Part shown: positions 56,327-64,000 of the stretch, one piece after another
How positions within the stretch are numbered: the stretch's first letter is position 1
Layout: the number at the start of each line of letters is the position of its first letter
From: Paenalicyclobacillus macrosporangiidus
GTDB taxonomy: Bacteria; Bacillota; Bacilli; Alicyclobacillales; Alicyclobacillaceae
Direction of reading: 5' to 3'
DNA: 64,000 nucleotides
Assembly: GCF_900116805.1 (NCBI RefSeq)
Contig: NZ_FPBV01000014.1
Span: 1-64,000, forward strand
Notes under the pieces: generated by a model
The model's input: the letters and a program-made list of their open reading frames with translations, nothing else
Database searches by the model: none
Told to the model about the DNA's origin: nothing
Program-made: the position numbers and the translations under genes

Positions 56327-58348
56327 TCATCTGGTCCGTTGTTCCTCGTGCAGCGTAAACGGCGCAGTCCGGGTCGACATCTTCCGAACCACCTCGTACC
56401 TCCACCCCAAGGGAGGGGCGCCCGCTCGCCGGGGCACCGTTTGCGCCACGATTCGAAGGCCCGTCACCAACAGGTTCAGTGCGATGACGGTGAGGGTCAA
56501 GAACACGATGGGCCCCGCCAGCACCCACGGGGTTGCGGCAAAATCGCGGGCGTTTTCGGCCACGAGCGCGGTCCAGTCCAATGAGGACGGGTAAAACACC
56601 CAGACTGGTGCGGAGTACACGGATTCCAGCCGCCAGCTCGGCATGATGGGGTACTGGAAGAACCCCAGTGTCGAGATGAGGAGCAGAACGCGGCCCGATT
56701 CGACGGCGAACAGCTCCAGCATGACCATCACGAGAGCTCGCCAGTGATGAATGAGCAATTTCGTCAGCGCCGAGTTGCCGGCGATTTCCGCGGCCTCCAT
56801 GTATTCCTTTGCGGCGGCATCCTCCAACCTGCGGACCATGGCATCCGCCGCACGCCCGATCTCGATCACACCGATGATTGCCATGTACACCCACCGATGC
56901 ACCGCATCCCAATGTATTGAATTTTGGGAAATCCGAACGCCATACCAATAGACATCGGGAATTTGAAGAATGAGCAGTGCCAGCAAGACGCTGGGCACGA
57001 CACTGACCAGCGAGCTCCAGGTCAAGACCAGCTCGCGAACCCAACGTATCCGCCACACAGAAGACACGAGTGCGAGAATGGTGGCGGCCATCACAATCCC
57101 GCTGACAGGGATCAGCACGTATCCAAAGGTGGGCAGGATTCCGTGCAGGGTACGGCTGAGCATGTCCCTCCCTTGGGCGTCGGTGCCCAACCAATGGATT
57201 CGTGACGGCGGAAACGGCGGCGCAGTGATGGTGTCGTTGGGACCGAAGTGGATGACATCCTGCTGTTCGGGAGGTGGCAGCGGCAGCCACTGCGCAACCA
57301 CGCCCAGTGCAACCATCGACAAGAGGGTCAGGCCACCGCCGATCATCTGCCAGGGCACGCCGAATCTCCAGCTGGACTCGCGCAAGGGTGCGGCATACGG
57401 GTTGAACGACCGACGATATCTAATGGCTCTCAACAGCAATCTCGCCAGTCCCCACGCCATTCCGTACACCAATCCGCACGCGAGCACGCCGCCGAAGACC
57501 AGTGGCGCGTCATAGGGGTAATATTGCACGTCGTTGGTTGGCCAAATGGGCGTGTAAATGGGCGCGAATCCTTTGTTGCCCATAGCTTCGAACAACATGG
57601 AGACCACTCCGGGACGATAGAGGAGATACTCCACCATCACCAGGTTGGAGAACAGCAGTCCGATGACAGGCACAACGCTCTCCAAGACCACCGGAAGGCA
57701 GTTCGGCAGGACGTGCCGGGCGATGACCCTTCTCCTCGACAACCCCTTTGCGTACGCGGCGACCAGGTACTGCTGTTCCAGTTGCTCCTCCACCACGCCT
57801 CGTACCATGCGCGCCAAGTACATGGCGGGCACAAGGCTGATCAATACCGCGGGCACGAGTGTCCCCGACCAGAAGGCTCGGCTTCCGACGAAGGACACCT
57901 GGATCTGATGGCGCAGCAAGTAGAAACTGAGCATTTCCAACACGAGGATCATGAAAAAATCCGGGAGGGACTCCATCAACCACTGCAGGCCGAACGACAA
58001 AAGCGGGAACCGGCCCCCATGGTGTCCCCGGACCCCATCGTAGATCCCCTTGGCCACACCGAACACGATGGTGATCAGTAACCCAATCGCCACGAGGACG
58101 AGGCTCGACGCGAAACTGGACACCACAATCTCGACCACGGGACGGCCCTGGATGACGTCCATGCCCAAAGATCCGTGCGCAATTCGGTGCCACAAATCCT
58201 CCAAATGGTCCAGGTAGGCGGACCAGCGAAAATAGACAACGGGGGTCCTCAACTGAGCGATCTGGGGTCTCGGATCCGCACCATGCGGAAACGCAATCAG
58301 CAGAACCAGCACGACCGCGACGACCAGCCAACGCACGAGCGTTTTCAA
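56327..58348 (-). CDS. Fused DppB-DppC-type ABC transporter permease
   Basis: A 673-residue membrane protein joining the two permease subunits of a peptide/nickel-type ABC importer. The first half (about 1-330) is DppB-like: one N-terminal helix, an outside loop, then six helices with an EAA loop (AAYAKGLSRRRVIARHVLPN, about 203-222). The second half starts near 350 and has the DppC signature SRIHWLGTDAQGRD and its own EAA loop (EAAEIAGNSALTKLLIHHW). Normally these are separate 310- and 290-residue proteins. No ATPase or binding-protein gene is adjacent. The sequence looks less GC-rich than its neighbours by eye, which may point to transfer. Substrate unknown. Confidence 0.87.
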   Translation of the reverse strand: MKTLVRWLVVAVVLVLLIAFPHGADPRPQIAQLRTPVVYFRWSAYLDHLEDLWHRIAHGSLGMDVIQGRPVVEIVVSSFASSLVLVAIGLLITIVFGVAKGIYDGVRGHHGGRFPLLSFGLQWLMESLPDFFMILVLEMLSFYLLRHQIQVSFVGSRAFWSGTLVPAVLISLVPAMYLARMVRGVVEEQLEQQYLVAAYAKGLSRRRVIARHVLPNCLPVVLESVVPVIGLLFSNLVMVEYLLYRPGVVSMLFEAMGNKGFAPIYTPIWPTNDVQYYPYDAPLVFGGVLACGLVYGMAWGLARLLLRAIRYRRSFNPYAAPLRESSWRFGVPWQMIGGGLTLLSMVALGVVAQWLPLPPPEQQDVIHFGPNDTITAPPFPPSRIHWLGTDAQGRDMLSRTLHGILPTFGYVLIPVSGIVMAATILALVSSVWRIRWVRELVLTWSSLVSVVPSVLLALLILQIPDVYWYGVRISQNSIHWDAVHRWVYMAIIGVIEIGRAADAMVRRLEDAAAKEYMEAAEIAGNSALTKLLIHHWRALVMVMLELFAVESGRVLLLISTLGFFQYPIMPSWRLESVYSAPVWVFYPSSLDWTALVAENARDFAATPWVLAGPIVFLTLTVIALNLLVTGLRIVAQTVPRRAGAPPLGWRYEVVRKMSTRTAPFTLHEEQRTR

Positions 58349-58474
58349 GACTGCCGCCTCACTTCATCCGCGAATCCCCCAAATAAGCATGAGACAAAAG
58401 AATGAGACGAGAGAAAACATTCTGTTTCGAACCCAGCAGGGATCCCCTCCCCGCCGTCCCCCGCAGGCGAGGCA

Positions 58475-59566
58475 TCACGCCCCGCCTCCGAGCTGTTTCT
58501 GCGCCTGCTTCAGGAACGAGTCGTCGACCATGCTGCCCACGTCGATGTCGCCCTTGACAAAGCCGGCGCCCTGATAGAACTTCAGTTGGTTTTCGATGTT
58601 TGCCGGATCGACCTCCGCCTTCGGATCGACGTAAATCAGCTCCGTCTTCACGACGTCGGCCGGTTGTTTGGCGTACTTGGAGATGATGTCCAGCCCCTTC
58701 TTGTAATCCGGGTCATCCGCGTTGTGGTTCCCGTACACGTGCTGGTTGTAGAACTGCACCGCCCGCAGGTAGCCCTCCATGAATTTGGTGGCGGCGTCCG
58801 TGTGCGTGCGGAAATTGGGAGAGTAGGCGATGACGAGCAGGTCCGCCTTGACGTTGTCGTCCACCCAGGCGATGAGGTGCGCCTTGCCGCTCTGCAGCTC
58901 CTTGTTCGCCGCCGGTTGCGGCAGAATCGCCGCGTCCACCTGGCCCGACTCCACCGCAGCCGCGATGTTGGACGTGGTGTGCAGCGGCACCTCCTGCACG
59001 TCGCCCAGCGTCATGTTGTACGACGCCAGCATCGACCCCAGCAGGTAATCGAAGGTCGATCCCGCCGTCGTATTGCCAAACCGCTTGCCCTTCAGGTCGG
59101 CGACGCTGTGCACGCCGGCGTTCCACGCCTTGTCGCTCGCCACCAGCGCCTCGAACTTCTGGCCCGGCCAAATGCGGCCCTTGTCGGCGACGATGTACTC
59201 CTTCTTGCCGCTCGCCCACAGGTTGAACAGGCTGGCGGTGATGCCGGTTGCGCTGACGTCGAGGGTGCCCGCTGCCGTGGCGACGTCGATGTCCCCGGCC
59301 GCCTCGTACGTCTTCAGCTGCACGTCGAGTCCGAGGTCCTTCCAGTATCCCAAGTCCTCCGCCAGAAAAATCGGCGCCGAACTGACCAGCGGTGTCGTCC
59401 CGACGGTAATGGTCGCCGTCGATCCGCTGCTCCCCGCCGAAGGATTCCCTGGTGCCGAATTCGCGGTGTTCGAGTCCCCGGACGTCCCTGCTCCAGACGC
59501 GCCGCATCCGGCCACCGCCACCATCGCCAGCGCCAGCGCGGCACCCACCCAACGCTTGTTCAACAC
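58475..59566 (-). CDS. Lipoprotein substrate-binding subunit, SsuA/NMT1-type
   Basis: A 363-residue exported lipoprotein with the lipobox VAGC (Cys21), a Ser/Gly/Asn linker to about 50 and an NMT1/SsuA-like periplasmic-binding fold (FLAEDLGYWKDLGLDVQL, then VADLKGKRFGNTTAGSTFDY). Family members bind sulfonates, nitrate, bicarbonate or pyrimidine precursors; the substrate is not clear. No thiamine or other metabolite riboswitch is visible that would fix it. GTG 59566 has AGGAGG about six bases upstream. It follows ssuB-ssuC-like genes but has its own promoter 80 bases upstream. Confidence 0.9.
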   Translation of the reverse strand: MLNKRWVGAALALAMVAVAGCGASGAGTSGDSNTANSAPGNPSAGSSGSTATITVGTTPLVSSAPIFLAEDLGYWKDLGLDVQLKTYEAAGDIDVATAAGTLDVSATGITASLFNLWASGKKEYIVADKGRIWPGQKFEALVASDKAWNAGVHSVADLKGKRFGNTTAGSTFDYLLGSMLASYNMTLGDVQEVPLHTTSNIAAAVESGQVDAAILPQPAANKELQSGKAHLIAWVDDNVKADLLVIAYSPNFRTHTDAATKFMEGYLRAVQFYNQHVYGNHNADDPDYKKGLDIISKYAKQPADVVKTELIYVDPKAEVDPANIENQLKFYQGAGFVKGDIDVGSMVDDSFLKQAQKQLGGGA

Positions 59567-59631
59567 TCCACTCCTCCTCTGTCTTGGGGCCCCGACGGCG
59601 GAGCCCCATCCCTTGCCTCCACGGCGTGTTG

Positions 59632-59675
59632 GATGATTTTCGAATCATCATACGATCTCTGCTTCGATTCAACAA
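59632..59675 (-). promoter_or_regulatory. Promoter with overlapping palindrome upstream of the ssuA-like gene
   Basis: On the minus strand TTGTTG (59670-59675), 17 bases and TATGAT (59647-59652). A palindrome (arms GATGATT and AATCATC, 59632-59649, four-base centre) overlaps the -10 and likely start site. It has the look of a repressor site; the regulator is unknown. Confidence 0.7.
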
Positions 59676-59758
59676 GAGGATCGACAGATGGCGGCTGGAC
59701 CGCCGCCGGGGCCGCCCCCTGCAGGCGCCCCCGGCACCGGGCTGGCGCCCCGCTGGCA

Positions 59759-60595
59759 TCAATTCGCCTGCCAGGGCAACAGACGGCGCTCCAACCAAGC
59801 CAGCCCGCGGCTGATGACCAGGCCCAATACGCTCAACACCACCACGCCGACCAGGACGTCGGCCGTCAGCATCAGCGACGAGTACTGCAGAATCATCGCC
59901 CCGATGCCGTGCTGCGCGCCGATCATCTCGGCCGCCACCAGGATGAGAAGGCTCAACCCTGCACCGATGCGCAGTCCCGCGAAGATGGTCGGCAGGGAAG
60001 CCGGCAGGATCACCCGCCACACGAGGGTCCAGCGCGACGCCCCGAAGCTGACCGCCGCGCGAAGCAGCGACGGGTCGGTGTTCCGCACCCCGGCGTACGT
60101 GTTGAACAGGACCGGGAACATCACCTCGGCCGCAATGACCAGCACCTTCGACGCCTCGCCCGCCCCGACCCACAGGATGAGGAGGGGGATGATGGCCAGC
60201 TTTGGGATGGGGTAAAGCGCGCCCGCCACCGGGAGCCCGACGCGCTCCGCGATGCGCGAGAAGCCGAGCCACAAACCGAACAGGATGCCGGCGCCCGCTC
60301 CGAGCGCGTAACCCGCTGCGATGCGGCCCAGGCTGGCACCCGTGTTCACCCACAGGTCGCCGCTTTGCACCAACTGCACACCCGCTTGAAAAATCGAGAC
60401 AGGGCTTGGCAGATCCGCCTCCGGGATCACGCCGAGTCCCGTCAGCGCCTGCCACAGGACCAACAGAGCGACGACACCCGCCGGCGCAATCCACGCCGGG
60501 GCCCGCCGTTCCACGAATCCCATCCGGTAGCGCACCGGATGGCGTTCCGGCACCTCCTCCGACCGGCCGAATGCTCGCTGTCCTTCGACCGACAT
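59759..60595 (-). CDS. SsuC-type ABC transporter permease
   Basis: A 278-residue inner-membrane permease with about six helices. The cytoplasmic EAA loop (AAVSFGASRWTLVWRVILPA) that contacts the ATPase is clear. The family pattern GRIAAGYALGAGAGILFGLW and KLAIIPLLILWVGAGEASK fits the SsuC/TauC/nitrate permeases. The start is ATG 60595, seven bases after GGAGG; ATG 60601 overlaps the ssuB stop. Part of one import system with ssuB and probably the ssuA-like lipoprotein. Confidence 0.93.
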   Translation of the reverse strand: MSVEGQRAFGRSEEVPERHPVRYRMGFVERRAPAWIAPAGVVALLVLWQALTGLGVIPEADLPSPVSIFQAGVQLVQSGDLWVNTGASLGRIAAGYALGAGAGILFGLWLGFSRIAERVGLPVAGALYPIPKLAIIPLLILWVGAGEASKVLVIAAEVMFPVLFNTYAGVRNTDPSLLRAAVSFGASRWTLVWRVILPASLPTIFAGLRIGAGLSLLILVAAEMIGAQHGIGAMILQYSSLMLTADVLVGVVVLSVLGLVISRGLAWLERRLLPWQAN

Positions 60596-60597
60596 CG

Positions 60598-61371
60598 TCA
60601 TCCCTCCACCAATGCCTGCTCTGCGTCGTGCCGAATGGTCTGCCAGATGGCGTCCGCGAAGCCCAACAGCTTCACCTGCGCCTCCGGTGCCTTGCGGGCC
60701 GCGCGCGGAACGTCGATATCCACCACGCGCACCACCCGGCCCGGCCGGCGGGACAACACCACCACCCGGTCCGCCAGCGCCACCGCCTCCTCGATGTTGT
60801 GCGTGACGTACAACGTCTTCTGCCGGACCGATTCCCACAGGTTCAACAGCTCTTCTTGCATGATCAGGCGCGACTGCGCGTCGAGTGCGGACAGCGGTTC
60901 GTCCATCAGCAACACGTCGGGCTCGATGACGAACGCGCGGGCGATTCCCACCCGCTGCCGCATGCCGCCGGACAGTTGATGCGGGTATTTGTCTTCGAAT
61001 CCCTGCAGCCCGACCTTGCGGATCATCTCGCGGGCCCGCTCACTGCGCTCCCGCTTCGGCATTCCCAACTGCTCCAGGCCGAACTCCACGTTCCGCTGAA
61101 CGGTCCGCCACGGGAACAGCGCGTGCTCTTGGAACACCACGCCGATGCGCGGACTGCGCCCCGCGGCGCCCTCGAAAAAGATCTGACCCCGGGTGGGCTC
61201 GGTGAGCCCCGCCACCATCGACAGCAGGGTCGACTTCCCGCATCCGCTCGGGCCCACAATGGCGACGAACTCCTGCTCCGCCACCGTGAGATGGATGTCG
61301 TCGAGGGCGACCGTCTCACGCCCGCGCCGATCCCGGTAGACCTTGGAGACCCCGTCGACCACCAGACGCAT
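60598..61371 (-). CDS. SsuB-type ABC transporter ATPase
   Basis: A 257-residue ATPase. Walker A GPSGCGKST is at 40-48, the Q-loop FQEHALFPWRTVQRNV, the signature LSGGMRQRVGIAR, Walker B LLMDEPLSALD and the switch His in VTHNIEEA. The FPWRTV pattern is typical of nitrate/sulfonate/taurine systems. It lies 23 bases after the small SMR-like gene and overlaps the permease gene region by 4 bp at ATGA, so the two are coupled. Confidence 0.94.
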   Translation of the reverse strand: MRLVVDGVSKVYRDRRGRETVALDDIHLTVAEQEFVAIVGPSGCGKSTLLSMVAGLTEPTRGQIFFEGAAGRSPRIGVVFQEHALFPWRTVQRNVEFGLEQLGMPKRERSERAREMIRKVGLQGFEDKYPHQLSGGMRQRVGIARAFVIEPDVLLMDEPLSALDAQSRLIMQEELLNLWESVRQKTLYVTHNIEEAVALADRVVVLSRRPGRVVRVVDIDVPRAARKAPEAQVKLLGFADAIWQTIRHDAEQALVEG

Positions 61372-61394
61372 TCCGGTTCCCTCCCATGTTTCCG

Positions 61395-61736
61395 TCAGCG
61401 CGCCACGAACAGGACCCCGATGAGGATGATCCCGAGGCCGATCCAGCGCGTCACCGGCACCGTTTCATGGAAAAACACGAGCGCCACCAACACCGCGGCC
61501 ACGTAGGCGAGGCTCTGCATCGGATAGAGAAGGCTCAGCGGCAGTTGCTTGAGCAGATAGATCCACACCAGCGTCGCCACGCCGTACAGCAGCACGCCGC
61601 CGAGGATCCACGGAGAGAACAGCGCCCGCAACAGGTCCCCAATGCCATGGAGCGACAGGGAAGCAATTCCGATCTTCCACATCGCCTGGCCCGTCACCAG
61701 CAGGGCGATGTTCACGGCGACCAACAGGTAGTTCAT
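61395..61736 (-). CDS. Small four-helix SMR/ArnE-like membrane protein
   Basis: A 113-residue protein with four hydrophobic helices (MNYLLVAVNIALLVTGQAMW; about 35-55; 60-80; 90-112). It resembles the EmrE-like group used as flippase subunits such as ArnE/ArnF for undecaprenyl-linked sugars. Its ribosome site GGAGTGA overlaps the stop of the glycosyltransferase upstream, so it is coupled to that gene. A function in flipping the lipid-linked sugar made by that enzyme is inferred. Drug export is an alternative. Confidence 0.8.
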   Translation of the reverse strand: MNYLLVAVNIALLVTGQAMWKIGIASLSLHGIGDLLRALFSPWILGGVLLYGVATLVWIYLLKQLPLSLLYPMQSLAYVAAVLVALVFFHETVPVTRWIGLGIILIGVLFVAR

Positions 61737-61741
61737 GCGCT

Positions 61742-62656
61742 TCACTCCGTCTTGTTCAACAGCAGTTGGTAGACATCCCGGTGCTGGCGCACGATGGTGT
61801 CGAGGATGAACCCGCACGTCACCGAGATGGACGCCAGCATCATGAAGCCGACCGCCAGGATGGCAGACGGGATCTTGGCGATCTGATGCGTGGCGATGAA
61901 CTCCGTGATGACCGGCACCCCCACTAGCAGACCGAGCACGAAAAACACGATGGCCGCCGTGCTGAAAAACGCCAGCGGTTTGTAGTCTTTAAAGATCCAG
62001 AACACCGTCCGGAGCACCCGCATGCCGTCACTGAACGTGTTCAGCTTGGAAAAGCTGCCCTCCGGGCGGTCGCGGTAATCAATCGGGATCTCGACGATGC
62101 GAAACTTCTTGTCCAGCGCGTGCAGCGTCATCTCCGTCTCGATTTCAAACCCCTCGCTGGCCACCGGCATGTTCTTCACGAACAGCCGGTTGAACGCCCG
62201 GTATCCGGTCATGATGTCGCGCAGGTCGGAATGAAAGAGCGCATTGATCAGCCACTTCACCAGGTTGTTGCCGAAGTTGTGGAACGGACGCTTGTTTTCC
62301 TTCGTGTACGATCCGTTGGAATGCCGATCCCCGATGACCATGTCCGCCTCGCCGCGGACGATGGGTGCGATGAGGTCGTGCACGAACTCCGCGGGATACG
62401 TGTCGTCCCCGTCGACCATGACGTACACGTCGGCATCGATCCCGCGGAACATCGAGCGCACCACATTCCCCTTCCCTTGGCGCGGCTCCCGCCGGACGAT
62501 AGCGCCCGCGGCGGCCGCCACTTCCGCCGTGCGGTCGCGAGAGTTGTTGTCGTACACGTACACGTCCGCCTCGGGCAGCTCCCTGCGAAAGTCCGAGACG
62601 ACCTTGGCGATGGTGGGTTCTTCGTTATAACAAGGAATCAGAACCGCGATCTTCAA
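61742..62656 (-). CDS. GT2 family dolichol/polyprenyl-phosphate-type glycosyltransferase
   Basis: A 304-residue enzyme. The GT-A domain (about 1-220) begins KIAVLIPCYNEEPTI, with DNNSRDRTAE and the metal site VDGDDTYP. GYRAFNRLFVKNMPVASEGF is the block typical of DPM/GtrB-like enzymes that put a sugar on polyprenyl phosphate. Two C-terminal membrane helices (about 228-250 and 263-285) anchor it. The TTG start at 62656 is nine bases after GGAGG. It overlaps the DppC-like gene end by 32 bases. With the small SMR-like protein it forms a probable lipid-linked sugar export pair. Confidence 0.9.
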   Translation of the reverse strand: MKIAVLIPCYNEEPTIAKVVSDFRRELPEADVYVYDNNSRDRTAEVAAAAGAIVRREPRQGKGNVVRSMFRGIDADVYVMVDGDDTYPAEFVHDLIAPIVRGEADMVIGDRHSNGSYTKENKRPFHNFGNNLVKWLINALFHSDLRDIMTGYRAFNRLFVKNMPVASEGFEIETEMTLHALDKKFRIVEIPIDYRDRPEGSFSKLNTFSDGMRVLRTVFWIFKDYKPLAFFSTAAIVFFVLGLLVGVPVITEFIATHQIAKIPSAILAVGFMMLASISVTCGFILDTIVRQHRDVYQLLLNKTE

Positions 62657-63671
62657 ACTGTCGTGCCTCCACTCCCCGGTTGTCCGCCAACAGCGTAGCA
62701 CAGCCGGGCCGGCGCCGCCACCCGACGCCGGGTCCGCCGGCCATGCGCCTCCTTCTGTCTCTGCCCCGCGGCCAGGCGGATGGTGCCCAACTGGCGTCGC
62801 CCCGCGCCGGCTCCGGCGCCAACCCGGCCGCCATCAGGCGCAGCCCGAGGATCAGCACGCACAGGGCCAGAGTGGGAAACAGGACGGGCGCCGGGTCGGA
62901 AAACCAGTGCTGGCTGGCGGCGCCGATCAACGCCGGCCAGTCCAGTTGCCGGGTGTCGATGACGACGGCGTTGTCGGTCCGGATGAGGCGCAGATGGCTG
63001 AAGATCCCGAAGTACGCCAGCTCTCCCATCACCGCCAGCACGCGGGCGTACGTCAAGGGGAGGTACTCGGCGAGATAGGGCCGCCACCAGGGCCACACAT
63101 GGCGAACGAGGATGCGCACGGGCCCGCACCCGGTGGTCCGCGCCGCCTCGATGAACGGGCGGCCGAGCATGAGCCGCAGGTCGCCCTCCAGGGTCGGGGC
63201 GAAGCGCGCACTCTCGAGCAGCGCGATGACCAGGTAGTACCAAAGGCTCAGGCGGGCAGAGAAATAAATGCCGGGCGCCTCCAACAAGAGCAGCGCGACC
63301 AGCATGGGCGGCACGAGAGACATCAGGCCGGCCGCGAGATCGAACAACGGCAGAGGCACATGCCATACCGCCCGCAACAACGCGATGGCGCCGGACATCC
63401 CCCAGATGGCCAATACCAACAGGGTCGCATCGCGCAAGGTGGGCAGGGCGCCGTACAGGATGCGGGCGAACAGGTCGTGCCCGTCCTGGTCGGTGCCGAG
63501 CCAATGCAGGCGAGAGGGCGGAAAGGGCGGCGCGCTGGCCGTGGCCGCGTGCCACACGTCCTGGGCGTAGGGGGACACGTGGACCCACGCCTGGGGATAC
63601 GCGCCCATTCCAATGATGGCCAAGGTGAGGATCGCCCCTGCGGCGGTGCGCGCGTTCAACCATTCAGGCAC
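62625..63671 (-). CDS. DppC-type ABC transporter permease
   Basis: A 348-residue permease of the peptide/nickel class. It has a first helix (about 8-26), SRLHWLGTDQDGHDLFARIL, five more helices and an EAA loop (IEAARTTGCGPVRILVRHVW). The C-terminal 60 residues after the last helix are Arg/Gly-rich and lie over the start of the glycosyltransferase; most homologues end near the last helix, so this tail may not be functional. The GTG start at 63671 overlaps the upstream DppB-like stop by 8 bases. It is closely similar in pattern to the second half of the fused permease at 56327. Confidence 0.88.
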   Translation of the reverse strand: MPEWLNARTAAGAILTLAIIGMGAYPQAWVHVSPYAQDVWHAATASAPPFPPSRLHWLGTDQDGHDLFARILYGALPTLRDATLLVLAIWGMSGAIALLRAVWHVPLPLFDLAAGLMSLVPPMLVALLLLEAPGIYFSARLSLWYYLVIALLESARFAPTLEGDLRLMLGRPFIEAARTTGCGPVRILVRHVWPWWRPYLAEYLPLTYARVLAVMGELAYFGIFSHLRLIRTDNAVVIDTRQLDWPALIGAASQHWFSDPAPVLFPTLALCVLILGLRLMAAGLAPEPARGDASWAPSAWPRGRDRRRRMAGGPGVGWRRRPGCATLLADNRGVEARQFEDRGSDSLL

Positions 63672-64000
63672 CCATCATCCATCTCCACCGGCGCTCCGCC
63701 CACCACCCGATTCCCCGCATCACCGCGGTGAAGAGCGTGAAAATCGTCAGGTAGGCGGTGAGCGCCGCGATTTGAAATTCGCCTGGCGAGGTCCACAGGG
63801 TGCTGAACCCGAGCCCCGTGTGGCCGAGCGCCTGAAGCGCGCCGAAGACGGCCCCGTGCTGGCGCATACCGATGAATTCCACCGCCACCAGGCCGCTCAT
63901 CGCCATCGTGTACACCGTGGGCAGCTCGATGGCCAGCTTCGGCAGCGCGTTCTTCAGAATGTGCCGGAAGACGACCTCCCGCCAGCGCAGCCCTTTGCCG
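63664..64000 (-). CDS. DppB-type ABC transporter permease, C-terminal part
   Basis: Partial gene, open to the window end. The upstream edge reads GKGLRWREVVFRHILKNALP, the EAA loop of a DppB permease. Two membrane segments follow (TMAMSGLVAVEFIG and AALTAYLTIFTLFTAV), and the protein ends ERRWRWMMGA. A start inside the window at 63915 would cut the EAA loop and is rejected. It partners the adjacent DppC-type permease; the binding protein and ATPases are presumably outside the window. Confidence 0.87.
   Translation of the reverse strand, partial: GKGLRWREVVFRHILKNALPKLAIELPTVYTMAMSGLVAVEFIGMRQHGAVFGALQALGHTGLGFSTLWTSPGEFQIAALTAYLTIFTLFTAVMRGIGWWAERRWRWMMGA

Noticed and set aside
58349-58474. 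AT-richer stretch between the ssuA-like gene and the fused permease as an insertion scar
   Set aside because: It contains no inverted or direct repeat; it is more simply a promoter region.

Overview
The window looks like a chromosomal segment of a GC-rich, endospore-forming Firmicute of the Bacilli, most likely Alicyclobacillaceae or a close relative. The evidence is the core gene order rpoD-dnaG, recO-yqzL-era-dgkA-ybeY-yqfF-phoH-yqfD-yqfC-yqeY-rpsU and mtaB-rsmE-prmA-dnaJ-dnaK-grpE-hrcA-hemW-lepA, the sporulation genes yqfC/yqfD, a CIRCE-controlled heat-shock operon and a CcpN/PpsR pair. GC content is high throughout, which creates many long antisense open frames that are not genes. The RNase P RNA has class A architecture, unlike the class B RNA of Bacillus.

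Layout. 1-8.2 kb: end of groEL with a terminator, an Hsp20, an ATP-dependent DNA ligase translationally coupled to a DUF1003 membrane protein, a CPA2 antiporter, an NlpC/P60 hydrolase preceded by a c-di-AMP (ydaO/yuaA) riboswitch, a DUF421+DUF1657 protein resembling the spore heat-resistance protein 2Duf, and two convergent EamA transporters. 8.3-17.8 kb: copper region, with a ycnJ-ycnI-sco1-ytkA operon, a histidine kinase/response regulator pair, Mn-dependent pyrophosphatase, and csoR-copA-copZ behind a strong promoter. 17.9-22.4 kb: a three-gene nucleotide-sugar/glycosyltransferase cassette bounded by two almost identical terminator hairpins, then rnpB on the opposite strand.

22.4-33.8 kb (minus strand): nif3-like gene, trmK, a YdcF-like gene, an acyl-CoA dehydrogenase/2-oxoacid:ferredoxin oxidoreductase operon with a cre-like site at its promoter, then rpoD, dnaG, ppsR and ccpN. 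33.8-42.5 kb: DNA repair, ribosome maturation, envelope and sporulation genes, tightly packed with repeated 4-bp stop/start overlaps. 42.6-56.2 kb: a Na/Pi-cotransporter-like protein, an unusual NUDIX-DeoC fusion, mtaB through hrcA under CIRCE, hemW and lepA.

56.3-64 kb: transport region. It holds a single protein that fuses both permease halves of a Dpp/Opp-type ABC transporter, an SsuABC-like importer with its own promoter and palindrome, a dolichol-phosphate-type glycosyltransferase with a small SMR/ArnE-like membrane protein, and a conventional split DppC/DppB pair cut by the window end.

The most unusual items are the NUDIX-DeoC fusion, the fused DppB-DppC permease beside a split paralogue, the stand-alone 2Duf-like protein, the SD-proximal c-di-AMP riboswitch, and the terminator-bounded sugar cassette. 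No CRISPR array, prophage, insertion sequence or tRNA was seen.
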